From the NCBI GenBank assembly GCA_034189325.1, contig JAXHUM010000107.1, forward strand, positions 1-39,553: 39,553 nucleotides of DNA, read 5' to 3'. Below the pieces are notes generated by a model. The model saw only the letters and a program-made list of their open reading frames with translations, was not told where the DNA came from and ran no database searches. The DNA comes from JAXHUM01 sp034189325 (GTDB lineage Bacteria > Desulfobacterota > DSM-4660 > Desulfatiglandales > Desulfatiglandaceae). Shown here in pieces: positions 9,088 to 17,254 of the stretch. Both the position numbers and the translations under genes were made by a program. The first letter of the stretch is position 1. Each line of letters begins with the position of its first letter.

Positions 9088-9396
9088 ATGACGCTTATGG
9101 AACTTTCAATGGTGCCCCTTGGTAAGGGCTCCAGCTTTAGTCCTTATATCGCCAGGATTCTAACCATCATCGATGAAAGCGGTCTTGAATACCGTCTGAA
9201 CCCAATGGGGACGGTTGTTGAAGGAGAGTGGGACGACCTCATGAAAGTCCTGACGGCCTGCTTCCGGGCACTTGAAAAAGACTCTGAAAGGGTGAGTGCC
9301 CAGGTGAAGTTCGACTATCGCAGGGGCGTGTCCGGGGCCCTTGACAGCAAGATGAAAAGTGTCGAGGACAAGGCAGGACGCTCTTTCAAGAAGTGA
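9088..9396 (+). CDS. MTH1187-family thiamine-binding protein
   Basis: A 102-residue protein that matches the MTH1187/YkoF-like small alpha/beta family in length and pattern, with an early SMVPLGKGSSFSPYIA and a central YRLNPMGTVVEGEWDDL segment. Members bind thiamine or related pyrimidines as oligomers in the cytoplasm. An excellent ribosome site (CAGGAGG) lies nine bases before the ATG. It is followed by 180 bp and then the EndoQ-helicase gene on the same strand; no functional link between them is evident. Confidence 0.8.
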   Translation: MTLMELSMVPLGKGSSFSPYIARILTIIDESGLEYRLNPMGTVVEGEWDDLMKVLTACFRALEKDSERVSAQVKFDYRRGVSGALDSKMKSVEDKAGRSFKK

Positions 9397-9408
9397 CATT
9401 TTCTCAGC

Positions 9409-9564
9409 ATGCCTCTCACAATGAGGCCTTATCCGGAAATCACAAAGCAGGGGCAGGTTTACTTTAACAGACGCGTTCCCCGAAGTTCCTGGAAGACAAG
9501 AGAGTGTCTTATAGTCCGGCAGCAAGAGGATATGCTCGATCTTTTTGAGAACCTGTTCCAATAG
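9409..9564 (+). CDS. Possible small protein of 51 residues
   Basis: An open frame fills most of the gap between the thiamine-binding protein and the EndoQ-helicase gene, ending 11 bp before the latter. It is basic in the middle and ends in a charged and hydrophobic helix-like segment (EDMLDLFENLF). No clear ribosome site precedes the ATG at 9409 or the second ATG at 9421. It is not recognised and may be chance; the placement and tail composition are the only support. Confidence 0.25.
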   Translation: MPLTMRPYPEITKQGQVYFNRRVPRSSWKTRECLIVRQQEDMLDLFENLFQ

Positions 9565-9575
9565 ATTCAGAACCT

Positions 9576-12500
9576 ATGAAATTTATCGCAGACCTACACA
9601 TACATTCGCGGTTTTCCAGGGCCACTTCCAAAACCCTGGACCCTGAAAACCTCTTTCTGTGGGCACAGAAAAAGGGAATCGCCGTGGTCGGGACAGGAGA
9701 TTTCACCCATCCCGGCTGGTTCGCAGAACTTACAGAAAAACTTGTCGAAGCAGAAACAGGGCTTTTTAAGCTGAGGCCGGACCTGGAAAAAGAGGTCACC
9801 GCCCAAGTCCCTGATTCGTGCAGGAAACCTGTTCGGTTTCTGCTCTCCGGTGAGATAAGCTGTATCTACAAAAAAAATGGTAAGACCCGGAAGATTCACC
9901 ACCTTTTTCTTATGCCCGACATGCCCTCGGTTTCGGCCTTTAACAAACAGTTGGATCGCATCGGCAATATCAAATCCGACGGGAGGCCGATATTGGGTCT
10001 TGATTCCAGGGATCTTCTGGAGATCGCCCTGGAAGCGTCGGATCAGGCCTTCCTGATTCCCGCCCACGTGTGGACACCCTGGTTTTCCCTGTTCGGTTCA
10101 AAATCAGGATTCGACACCCTGGAAGAGTGCTTTGAGGATCTGAGCGGGCATATCCACGCCCTCGAGACGGGGCTCTCTTCCGATCCCCCGATGAATCGAC
10201 TCCTGTCGGAACTGGACAAGTATCTCCTTGTCTCGAACTCCGATGCCCATTCGCCCGGCAAATTGGGGAGGGAAGCCAATCTGTTCAATACGGACATGGA
10301 CTATTCGAGCATGGTCCGGGCCATGACGGACGGCCAAGGATTTGATGGGACCATTGAGTTTTTTCCTGAAGAGGGAAAGTACCACCTGGATGGTCATCGC
10401 AAATGTAACGTCAGGCTGAGCCCTGAGGAAACAAAGGGCATGGACGGGGTCTGCCCTGTGTGCGGTGGGCCGTTGACCGTTGGAGTCTCTCACCGGATAC
10501 ATGAGCTTTCAGATCGTCAAAGGCCGCGGCTTACCAAAGATTTCATTAGTCTTATTCCCCTTCCCGAGGTCCTTTCAGAACTCCTCAAGGTAGGTCCTTC
10601 AACCCAAAAAGTGTCGAGATTTTATGAAAAACTCCTCGCGGAGCTGGGGCCGGAGCTTCAGATCCTCACGGAGATTTCCCTGGAGAGCATCCATACAGCC
10701 GGAGGGCCCATTTTAGCGGAAGCGATCAAACGCATGCGCCGGGGAGAGGTCATTGCCACTGGTGGCTATGACGGAGAGTACGGTGTCATCCGCCTGTTTG
10801 ACAAGTCTGAAATGGAGGCCCATTCGGGACAGATCGCCCTTTTTATGGAGGCCCGGCAGGGGGCCCCGAAGAATCGAAAAACAGCCGCACCCCGAACAAA
10901 GACTCCCGCCAAAAAACAACCCCCCTCACCCGATCCGGCCTCCCCTTTAAAAGATCCGATTCTGGACCCCCTGAATCGGGAACAGAAAAGGGCGGTTGTC
11001 CATCAAAAGGGTCATCTCATTGTGGTTGCCGGACCAGGCACCGGCAAGACCATGACGCTCACCCACCGTATAGCCTATCTGGTCCGATCGGGTGTGGCAA
11101 AGCCGGAACATATCCTGGCCCTCACATTTACCAGAAAGACCGCCGGGGAAATGACCGGCAGGGTCGACAGGTTGCTTGCCGGTCTGGGAACAGGGCCTGT
11201 CCGGGTGGCCACTTTTCACCGTTTCTGCCTGGATGTCCTCCGTGATCATGGAAAGAAGATCGGTTTGCCAATCGATTTCACTCTCTGTTCCGAGATCGAC
11301 TCAGAGTGCCTTATAAGAGATCTGTCGGCCGAAACAGATAAGGGGAAAGGTCCACCTGGAAGATTTTTGCAGCGCCTCCCGATCATCAAGCGAAGGGATA
11401 TCCTGGGACAGGCAGATCATGGTCCTGACGAGCCTTTTCTGCCCTTTGTGGAATTATACGATCAAAGGCTGAAAGAACTCGGCATGATAGACCTCGATGA
11501 TCTCGAAGTGTCGACTCTGAGGCTCTTCCGGGAGCATCCGGATGTGCCCAAGGCCTATGGGAAGAGGTTCCCTTACCTGTTCGTGGATGAATACCAGGAT
11601 ACGAATCGCGTACAGGCCGAGTTGCTCCGAATCCTCGTTCAACTGGGAGAGGCGATGCTCTTTGTCATAGGAGATCCGGACCAGGCCATTTACGGATTCC
11701 GCGGCGGGGATGTTGAGAATTTTCGTCGGTTTTTCCATGATTTTCCCGAGGCGGGCCAGGTGAAGCTTATCAGGAGCTACCGTTCCACCGAGACCATACT
11801 CAGGGCATCGGGTTTCTTCATGGGACATTCAAAGCCCCTTGAGGGGGAAGGCCGTGAGGGAGAGCCCGTTGCCATTGCCTCCTGTGCAACGGAGTCTGAA
11901 GAGGCGGAAATGATCGTGGAACAGGTGGAAAAGCTCTTAGGCGGCATATCCTATTTTTCCATCGACTCAGGCCGGGCCAACACCCATAGGGAGGATGAGA
12001 GCCCTCTTGGATTCGGCGATATCGCGGTTCTCTACCGTCTCAATGCCCAGGGAGACGCCTTGGGAAAGGCCTTTCAGAGGTCAGGCATTCCTTTTGTCCG
12101 ATCAGGCGAAAAACCCCCTATCCATCGATATCCCGTCAACCTGATCTGGAGGTTTTTTCAGGCCCTTGAGTATCCCTTGAATCCCTATTATAAGGATCAG
12201 TATGAGGCCATCCTCTCAGATCACGGAATCAGGGGGGATACAGATCGGTCTTCCAAGCCTGGAGGGTCAATGTCCGATCTCTTGGAGGCGGCTATTCACT
12301 TGCATGGTTTGAATGGTCTGGGAGAGGAGGCGGATGATGCCTTGGTCGGCTTGAGACGAATAGCCGAGGAGTTTAGGGGAGACCTGGGCTCCTTTCTGGA
12401 TAGACTTTCCCTTCAAAGGGGCATCGATCATGAGACACTTGTAGGTGATCGTGTGGCCCTCATGTCACTTCACGCTGCAAAGGGCCTGGAATGGCCGGTT

Positions 12501-12788
12501 GTCTTCATTATCGGCTGTGAGGATCAGCTTATACCCTGTTCACTCTTTGGCGAAAAGGATCTTGAAGAGGAGAAACGGCTGCTGTACGTGGGAATGACCC
12601 GTGCCTGCGCACGCCTCATTTTGTCGCATACCAAGAAGAGGTCCCTGAACGGTCGTATCCTCCGTATGAATCCCTCACCCTTTCTCAATAGCATGCCGGA
12701 GGATGTTCTGAGGCCCCTGGAACGTGGGCAATGGAAACCACGGGCCAGGGCCCACAAGCAACTGGACCTCTTCTCAGATCCTCTATGA
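9576..12788 (+). CDS. PHP/endonuclease Q domain fused to UvrD-type helicase
   Basis: A 1070-residue fusion. Residues 1-420 match the endonuclease Q family, a PHP-fold nuclease that cuts 5' of deaminated bases. Metal ligands H8, H10, D42, H45, E93, H164, E197, D223 and H225 are visible, with a zinc-ribbon-like CPVC (293-296) and C277. A Pro/Lys/Arg-rich linker (about 425-455) leads to a superfamily 1 helicase: Walker A AGPGTGKT at 485-492, D671-E672 in FVDEYQDT, GDPDQAIYGFRGGD from 699, then LHAAKGLEWPVVF and LLYVGMTRA. It should nick damaged DNA and unwind from the site in one polypeptide. The helicase half has no RecB-type nuclease. The stop overlaps the convergent rpe stop by 6 bp. Confidence 0.88.
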   Translation: MKFIADLHIHSRFSRATSKTLDPENLFLWAQKKGIAVVGTGDFTHPGWFAELTEKLVEAETGLFKLRPDLEKEVTAQVPDSCRKPVRFLLSGEISCIYKKNGKTRKIHHLFLMPDMPSVSAFNKQLDRIGNIKSDGRPILGLDSRDLLEIALEASDQAFLIPAHVWTPWFSLFGSKSGFDTLEECFEDLSGHIHALETGLSSDPPMNRLLSELDKYLLVSNSDAHSPGKLGREANLFNTDMDYSSMVRAMTDGQGFDGTIEFFPEEGKYHLDGHRKCNVRLSPEETKGMDGVCPVCGGPLTVGVSHRIHELSDRQRPRLTKDFISLIPLPEVLSELLKVGPSTQKVSRFYEKLLAELGPELQILTEISLESIHTAGGPILAEAIKRMRRGEVIATGGYDGEYGVIRLFDKSEMEAHSGQIALFMEARQGAPKNRKTAAPRTKTPAKKQPPSPDPASPLKDPILDPLNREQKRAVVHQKGHLIVVAGPGTGKTMTLTHRIAYLVRSGVAKPEHILALTFTRKTAGEMTGRVDRLLAGLGTGPVRVATFHRFCLDVLRDHGKKIGLPIDFTLCSEIDSECLIRDLSAETDKGKGPPGRFLQRLPIIKRRDILGQADHGPDEPFLPFVELYDQRLKELGMIDLDDLEVSTLRLFREHPDVPKAYGKRFPYLFVDEYQDTNRVQAELLRILVQLGEAMLFVIGDPDQAIYGFRGGDVENFRRFFHDFPEAGQVKLIRSYRSTETILRASGFFMGHSKPLEGEGREGEPVAIASCATESEEAEMIVEQVEKLLGGISYFSIDSGRANTHREDESPLGFGDIAVLYRLNAQGDALGKAFQRSGIPFVRSGEKPPIHRYPVNLIWRFFQALEYPLNPYYKDQYEAILSDHGIRGDTDRSSKPGGSMSDLLEAAIHLHGLNGLGEEADDALVGLRRIAEEFRGDLGSFLDRLSLQRGIDHETLVGDRVALMSLHAAKGLEWPVVFIIGCEDQLIPCSLFGEKDLEEEKRLLYVGMTRACARLILSHTKKRSLNGRILRMNPSPFLNSMPEDVLRPLERGQWKPRARAHKQLDLFSDPL

Positions 12789-13442
12789 CCCGACCATCCT
12801 ATCACGCATCGTCTGTATGGTCCGGCCATAGTCTTTACTGTAAAATATGGCCGAGCCTGCCACAAACGCGGTGGCCCCGGCGGCCGAGACCTCACCGATC
12901 GTGTCAGGGCCGATGCCCCCATCGACCTCGATCTCGATATCCAGTCCCCTCTTGTCTATTTCCTTTTTTGCCTCTTTTATCTTCGGCAAGACTTCCGGTA
13001 TGAATTTTTGTCCTCCGAATCCGGGATTCACGGTCATCAACAGAATCAGGTCGAGATTTCCAAGGACATACTCCAGCGTACTGAAAGGCGTTGCAGGATT
13101 AAGGGATATCCCCGCCCTGACGCCCCCGCTCTTGATATGCTGAATGGTCCTATGAATATGCGTTGAGGCCTCAGCATGAAAAGTCAGTATGTCGGCCCCG
13201 GCATCGATGAACTCGTTGATGAAGGCATCCGGATTCGATATCATCAGGTGAACATCGAGGGGGAGTCGTGTCACACCCCTGACCGCCTTGACGATCATGG
13301 GCCCGATCGTGATATTGGGCACAAAGTGACCATCCATGACATCGATGTGTATGTAATCCGCTCCCGCCCTTTCAACCTCCTCGACCTCCTGCCCGAGGCG
13401 TGTGAAGTCTGCCGAAAGGATCGATGGAGATATTCTTCCCAT
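12783..13442 (-). CDS. rpe: Ribulose-phosphate 3-epimerase
   Basis: A 219-residue TIM-barrel enzyme of normal length that interconverts ribulose-5-phosphate and xylulose-5-phosphate. Family landmarks are all present: PSILSADF at the start (S7), IHIDVMDGHFVPN with H32 and D34 as metal ligand and catalytic residues, LDVHLMI, NPGFGGQKF for phosphate binding and EVDGGI carrying the second catalytic Asp. AAGGAGG precedes the ATG at 13442. It is transcribed alone, divergently from the folE2 side. Confidence 0.96.
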   Translation of the reverse strand: MGRISPSILSADFTRLGQEVEEVERAGADYIHIDVMDGHFVPNITIGPMIVKAVRGVTRLPLDVHLMISNPDAFINEFIDAGADILTFHAEASTHIHRTIQHIKSGGVRAGISLNPATPFSTLEYVLGNLDLILLMTVNPGFGGQKFIPEVLPKIKEAKKEIDKRGLDIEIEVDGGIGPDTIGEVSAAGATAFVAGSAIFYSKDYGRTIQTMRDRMVGS

Positions 13443-13484
13443 AGGGTTTCCTCCTTCGTGGGGTATTCAAGATCGAGACGCCTC

Positions 13485-13514
13485 AATATGCCCTGTTCCT
13501 GTCTTCCATGTCAA
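13485..13514 (-). promoter_or_regulatory. Sigma-70 promoter of rpe
   Basis: On the minus strand TTGACA (13514-13509) and CATATT (13490-13485) are 18 bases apart, and the start would fall about 35 bases before the rpe ATG. The -35 box is perfect and the -10 box has five of six consensus bases. Confidence 0.5.
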
Positions 13515-13549
13515 GGGGAAGTCCCGACTCAAAGAGATTCCCGCACCCC

Positions 13550-13578
13550 TTGCCATCCTCTTCCACATAGCCTATAAT
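13550..13578 (+). promoter_or_regulatory. Sigma-70 promoter of the folE2 side
   Basis: TTGCCA (13550-13555) and a perfect TATAAT (13573-13578) are separated by 17 bases. Transcription would begin near 13585, about 50 bases before the small gene at 13637. It is divergent from the rpe promoter 36 bases away. Confidence 0.65.
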
Positions 13579-13636
13579 CCGCGCACAATACGAATGGCGG
13601 AGAAAGTCATCGTAAGATTAAAAAAGGAGACATAAA

Positions 13637-13819
13637 ATGGGAGAAGAAAAATCGGATCAAGGCAGAGAACCGAACCCTGATCGGCTCACGATATTGAAGC
13701 AACTACCTACGGAAATCACCAAAACATTGTCGAGAGAGGAAACCAACGCCTTTTTGTTTGATGAAGAATTGCCCGATTCTCTTCAGGAGAAGCTCAAAGA
13801 TTTTCTGGTCGACGTGTAG
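13637..13819 (+). CDS. Hypothetical acidic small protein
   Basis: A 60-residue, acidic, probably helical protein that is not recognised. AAGGAG stands eight bases before the ATG and a near-consensus promoter lies just upstream, so translation is likely. The C-terminal half (FLFDEELPDSLQEKLKDFL) looks like an amphipathic helix. It is the first gene before folE2, 82 bp away. A link with folate or pterin synthesis is possible from position only. Confidence 0.6.
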   Translation: MGEEKSDQGREPNPDRLTILKQLPTEITKTLSREETNAFLFDEELPDSLQEKLKDFLVDV

Positions 13820-13901
13820 GGCCCGGGCAGATCAAGACAGTAACGATGCAACATACAATAGAGGCCCAGGGTCTGTTTTCACAGGCTTTTGTGGAATTAT
13901 C

Positions 13902-14690
13902 ATGAAAGATGTACAAAATCATAGGGACGATAGGAATATCGATATCGACCAGGTCGGCGTCAAGGGTATTCGATACCCTATCACTGTCCTTGACAAGGAT
14001 ATGGGAGAACAGGAGACCGTCGCGGAGATCAATATGTATGTCAACCTCCCGCGATACTATAAGGGAACCCACATGAGCCGATTCGTGGAGATTCTCAGTG
14101 AGCACAGCCGACGAATCTCTGTTCAGAATTTTGCTGAAATACTCCTTGAGATGAAGCAGAGGCTTAATGCTGAAAGCGCTCATATGGAGATCACCTTTCC
14201 CTATTTCATCAATAAAAAAGCCCCGGTCACAGGTGCCGAGGGGCTCATGGAATATGTCTGTTCTTTTAAGGGATCTCTTAACAGGGGGAGCGACCTTATC
14301 ATTATCATCAATGTTCCTATCTCCACACTCTGCCCCTGCTCAAAAGAAATCAGTGATTTCGGTGCCCATAACCAGCGTGGCAATGTCCGGCTCCAGGTTC
14401 GCTTTAAGAAGTTCGTGTGGATTGAAGATCTCATTCGACTTGTCGAGCAATCTGCGTCCAGTGATGTCTATTCCGTGCTCAAACGGGAAGATGAAAAATA
14501 TGTTACGGAAAGGGCCTACGAAAATCCGATGTTCGTCGAAGACATGGTAAGAGATATCGCCATGACACTCAACAATGACAACAACATTACCTGGTTCGCC
14601 GTGGAATGTGAGAATTTCGAGTCCATACACAATCACAACGCCTATGCGCGTATCGAAAGACAGAAATCTGTCGCCAAAAGGCATGACTGA
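13902..14690 (+). CDS. folE2: GTP cyclohydrolase I type IB
   Basis: A 262-residue type IB GTP cyclohydrolase, which opens and rearranges GTP to 7,8-dihydroneopterin triphosphate at the start of folate and related pterin pathways. TLCPCSKEIS (C144 and C146) and GAHNQRG (H156) are the type IB metal-site signatures, and INFVxxP-like and HNHNAY tail segments also fit. The frame is open further upstream to 13758, but that part overlaps the small gene in another frame and has no family similarity, so the ATG at 13902 is chosen; its ribosome site is weak. Type IB enzymes work with metals other than zinc, which suits metal-variable conditions. Confidence 0.93.
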   Translation: MKDVQNHRDDRNIDIDQVGVKGIRYPITVLDKDMGEQETVAEINMYVNLPRYYKGTHMSRFVEILSEHSRRISVQNFAEILLEMKQRLNAESAHMEITFPYFINKKAPVTGAEGLMEYVCSFKGSLNRGSDLIIIINVPISTLCPCSKEISDFGAHNQRGNVRLQVRFKKFVWIEDLIRLVEQSASSDVYSVLKREDEKYVTERAYENPMFVEDMVRDIAMTLNNDNNITWFAVECENFESIHNHNAYARIERQKSVAKRHD

Positions 14691-14779
14691 GTCTGTCGAC
14701 TGAGGGCCTCTTACTCTGTGGGCCTTTGGGATAGAGATCTTGCCCCACCGTTGAGAAATCGCCTGAAAAGGAGAAAACA

Positions 14780-16075
14780 ATGAAAGACGATCTAAAAAAA
14801 ATGTACCGGACGGTCATGGATGACCACTTTCCCCCGGAGATGACCATCTCCTTTGGTGATCAAAAACTCACCTACAAAAAGAGATCGTGGAAAATCTCCG
14901 GCAAGGAGGAGGGAGTCCTCATCGAGAAGGGATTGCGTTACGGTGAGAATCCTGGTCAAGAGGCTGCCTTATACGAACTTGTGGGAGGGAATCTTATTCT
15001 GGGCGAGTGCCGGTTTATCGAACCGGGCAAGGGTCTGGTTTCTGCAATCACGGAAGATGATATGCTCCAGAGTGGGAAACACCCCGGAAAAATCAACCTG
15101 ACCGATGTGGACAATGCCCTTAATATCATGAAATATCTTGTCAACGGCCCGGCCGTGGTCATTGTGAAACACAACAATCCCTGTGGCGTGGCATATGGCG
15201 CGACCCTTTCGGGGGCCTATGAAAAGGCCAATATGGCTGATCGCATCGCCGCTTTTGGGGGCTGCGCCCTCTTCAACCGTTCCATCGACCTGGAAACAGC
15301 GGAAATGATAGCAGAGAACTACCTCGAGGTGGTGGCTGCCCCTGATTTTGAGGAGGGGACCGTTGAAGTCCTGGCCAGGCGCGGCAACCTTCGAATAATC
15401 CGTATCAAGGCAATCGAGAGGCTCTCTCAGTATGCCGCCATGAGGTTTGTCGATTTCAAGTGCCTCATTGACGGCGGTATCATTGTCCAGCAATCACCGA
15501 GCAATATCATTCAATCTGTTGATGATTTCACGCTGGCCACCACGGATCATGAGGGCACAACCTACTCCATCGTGCGGAAGCCTACCCAGGAAGAGTATGC
15601 TGATATGTTGTTTGGATGGCAGGTGGAACAGGGTGTCACCTCCAATTCGGTCATCTACGTCAAAGGGGGTGTGACAGTCGGCATCGGTACGGGTGAGCAG
15701 GATAGAGTCGGGGTCGCTGAAATAGGTGTCTTCAAGGCCTACACGAAATACGCGGACTCCCTCTGCTTTAAGAAATATCACCTCCCTTACAAAGACCTGG
15801 AACTGCAGGTGGAAAAGGGAGAGAGAGACAGATCCATTCTTGAGGAAATCGATCAGGAAACAGAGGAGGCAAAGGGAGGTCTCATAGGTTCCTGCATGGT
15901 CTCGGATGCCTTTTTTCCTTTCAGAGACGGCGTGGATGTGGGTATTCGAAAAGGGGTTACGGCGATTGTCCAGCCAGGCGGCTCTTTGAGGGATTATGAG
16001 GTTATAGAGGCCTGTAATGAGGCCGATCCTCAGGTCAGCATGGTCTTCACCGGTCAGAGGGCTTTCAAACACTAG
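14780..16075 (+). CDS. Stand-alone AICAR transformylase (PurH C-terminal domain type)
   Basis: A 431-residue protein matching the formyltransferase half of PurH. Visible landmarks are RYGENPGQ, the catalytic VKHNNPCG (K130, H131), SDAFFPFRD and a C-terminal TGQRAFKH. It would formylate AICAR to FAICAR in purine synthesis. The N-terminal MGS-like IMP cyclohydrolase domain of bifunctional PurH is missing: only about 50 unrelated residues precede the first formyltransferase motif. Ring closure must then be done by another protein (a separate IMP cyclohydrolase or PurO-type enzyme) not present in this window. AAAGGAG precedes the ATG. It is 89 bp after folE2 and probably in the same transcript. 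Confidence 0.88.
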   Translation: MKDDLKKMYRTVMDDHFPPEMTISFGDQKLTYKKRSWKISGKEEGVLIEKGLRYGENPGQEAALYELVGGNLILGECRFIEPGKGLVSAITEDDMLQSGKHPGKINLTDVDNALNIMKYLVNGPAVVIVKHNNPCGVAYGATLSGAYEKANMADRIAAFGGCALFNRSIDLETAEMIAENYLEVVAAPDFEEGTVEVLARRGNLRIIRIKAIERLSQYAAMRFVDFKCLIDGGIIVQQSPSNIIQSVDDFTLATTDHEGTTYSIVRKPTQEEYADMLFGWQVEQGVTSNSVIYVKGGVTVGIGTGEQDRVGVAEIGVFKAYTKYADSLCFKKYHLPYKDLELQVEKGERDRSILEEIDQETEEAKGGLIGSCMVSDAFFPFRDGVDVGIRKGVTAIVQPGGSLRDYEVIEACNEADPQVSMVFTGQRAFKH

Positions 16076-16100
16076 AAGGGCACAAAAACCCTGAAAGACC

Positions 16101-16129
16101 TTGACAAGATCTTTTGCCGTCAATATATT
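16101..16129 (+). promoter_or_regulatory. Sigma-70 promoter of the dtxR-feoA operon
   Basis: TTGACA (16101-16106) and TATATT (16124-16129) are spaced by exactly 17 bases. Transcription would start near 16136, inside the dyad described separately. Only about 38 bases of leader would precede the regulator ATG, which itself lacks a Shine-Dalgarno sequence. Confidence 0.7.
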
Positions 16130-16162
16130 AGTTATATAAAACTTGGTTTAAAACCCCTAATA
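16126..16162. promoter_or_regulatory. Candidate operator for the DtxR-type regulator
   Basis: A 37-bp interrupted dyad. The outer arms are TATTAG (16126-16131) and CTAATA (16157-16162), the inner arms AAAC (16139-16142) and GTTT (16146-16149) around TTG. Both arm pairs share the same centre, position 16144. It covers the -10 box and the start point, where a bound repressor would block initiation. DtxR-family repressors usually bind AT-rich dyads and control their own gene; that this one does so is inference. Confidence 0.5.
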
Positions 16163-16173
16163 AATGTTCCCCC

Positions 16174-16740
16174 ATGAAAAACAAACAGACAGATCCAGCT
16201 TCTGAAAGGCCTCTGACAACAGTCATGGAGGATTATCTTGAGGCCATTTTTAACCTGAGCAAGGAGAAGAGGGTCGTCAGGGTGAAGGACATTGCCAAGA
16301 AGCTGGGCGTCAAGATGCCCACGGTCACCAATATGCTCAAAACCCTCAGTGCACGGGGAGTCGTCAACTACGAAAAATATGAGTACCTCGAACTGACCAA
16401 AAAAGGGATGGCTGTGGGGGCCGAAATCGTCAGGAGGCACCGGGTTTTGAGGAGCTTTCTCACGAATATCCTGACCATTGACCAAGATACGGCTAACCGA
16501 GAGGCCTGCAACCTTGAGCATGGTATCAGCCCCGCCACCCTGGACAGGTTTGTTGACTTCATGGAGTTTGTGCAACAGTGCCCCAGGACGGGGCCGAGCT
16601 GGTTGGAGGATTTCTACCAGTACTGCCAAACCGGTTCCATGCCTTCCGACTGTCTCGATCGGATGAAAGAGTTTTCCTCTGAATTTGATGAGAAAATCAG
16701 GGAGATGGAAAGACTCGAGGCGGAAAACAATGGTGCTTAG
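16174..16740 (+). CDS. DtxR/MntR-family metal-dependent repressor
   Basis: A 188-residue regulator with an N-terminal winged helix-turn-helix (about 15-80, core VKDIAKKLGVKMPTVTNMLK) and a metal-binding and dimerisation domain (about 85-150). D20 and E23 in MEDYLEAI are MntR-like ligands, while H89 and EACNLEH (C112, E115, H116) follow the DtxR/IdeR pattern, so the metal (iron or manganese) is not certain. The downstream overlapping feoA argues for ferrous iron. The SH3-like domain of DtxR is absent, but FeoA, encoded next, has that fold. A strong promoter and a dyad lie immediately upstream. No Shine-Dalgarno is seen before the ATG. Confidence 0.9.
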   Translation: MKNKQTDPASERPLTTVMEDYLEAIFNLSKEKRVVRVKDIAKKLGVKMPTVTNMLKTLSARGVVNYEKYEYLELTKKGMAVGAEIVRRHRVLRSFLTNILTIDQDTANREACNLEHGISPATLDRFVDFMEFVQQCPRTGPSWLEDFYQYCQTGSMPSDCLDRMKEFSSEFDEKIREMERLEAENNGA

Positions 16741-16945
16741 TGCGACAAAACCCGGCATGGAGGTCACTGTTACCGATATTATAGGCGGTAGGGGCGTCAG
16801 GTCACGACTCTACAGCATGGGCTTCACCCCCGGAACGAAGCTGACGGTACTCAAGGGAGAGGGCGGAGGACCGGTGATGGTTGCCGTAAGGGGTTCAAGG
16901 GTGGCCATTGGTCGTGGAATGGCGAACAAGATCACGGTCGAGTAG
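16730..16945 (+). CDS. feoA: FeoA-type SH3 protein
   Basis: A 71-residue FeoA domain with the usual pattern: IIGGRGVRSRLYSMGFTPGT, a basic middle and VAIGRGMANKI at the end. FeoA is a small cytoplasmic accessory of the FeoB ferrous iron transporter. The ATG at 16730 overlaps the regulator stop by 11 bp and has GAGG nine bases upstream; a longer frame from 16685 is rejected because it lies inside the regulator gene. No feoB follows, so the transporter must be elsewhere, or this protein serves the repressor as a separated SH3 domain. Confidence 0.88.
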   Translation: MVLSATKPGMEVTVTDIIGGRGVRSRLYSMGFTPGTKLTVLKGEGGGPVMVAVRGSRVAIGRGMANKITVE

Positions 16946-17092
16946 ACCTCGTGGGGGCGCCTCTCGACCTGAAGGCCATGGTCTTTTTCCATCCAATCTT
17001 TCAGATCTTGCCTCCCCGCCGCCTCCACTCTAAAAAAAGAGCGTGAGACACTGCACCAACGATACCTAAACTCAATACAGATATTGTGATCG

Positions 17093-17254
17093 ATGAGCAA
17101 ACTAGTCGCATTTTTCGGAATCTGTATCGGCGCGGGAATCGGGCTGTGGTTAGGGGCGAAAGTCGGTCCTATGACGGCGGTCCTTTGCGCTTCCCTGGGA
17201 GCTGGGATCGGGCTCTACCTCATTCGACGATTCATGGAAGACTTTCTTGAGTGA
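17093..17254 (+). CDS. Small glycine-zipper membrane protein
   Basis: A 53-residue protein with two glycine-rich hydrophobic helices (about 4-24, GICIGAGIGLWLGAKVG, and 27-44, ASLGAGIGLYLI) joined by a short turn, and an acidic tail. This is a helical-hairpin or glycine-zipper type. Its TGA overlaps the next ATG (TGATG), which supports translation, but no clear ribosome site precedes the start. Function unknown; AtpI-like and other small membrane proteins share this look. Confidence 0.55.
   Translation: MSKLVAFFGICIGAGIGLWLGAKVGPMTAVLCASLGAGIGLYLIRRFMEDFLE

Noticed and set aside
13758..13901. N-terminal extension of folE2
   Set aside because: The extra 48 codons overlap the small upstream gene in another frame and do not resemble the family.
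16685..16729. N-terminal extension of feoA
   Set aside because: Lies inside the regulator gene; the ATG at 16730 has a ribosome site and gives the normal FeoA length.
16132..16767. Long minus-strand frame opposite the dtxR-type gene
   Set aside because: A shadow of a clear coding region; the plus strand has recognised domains, promoter and gene overlap.
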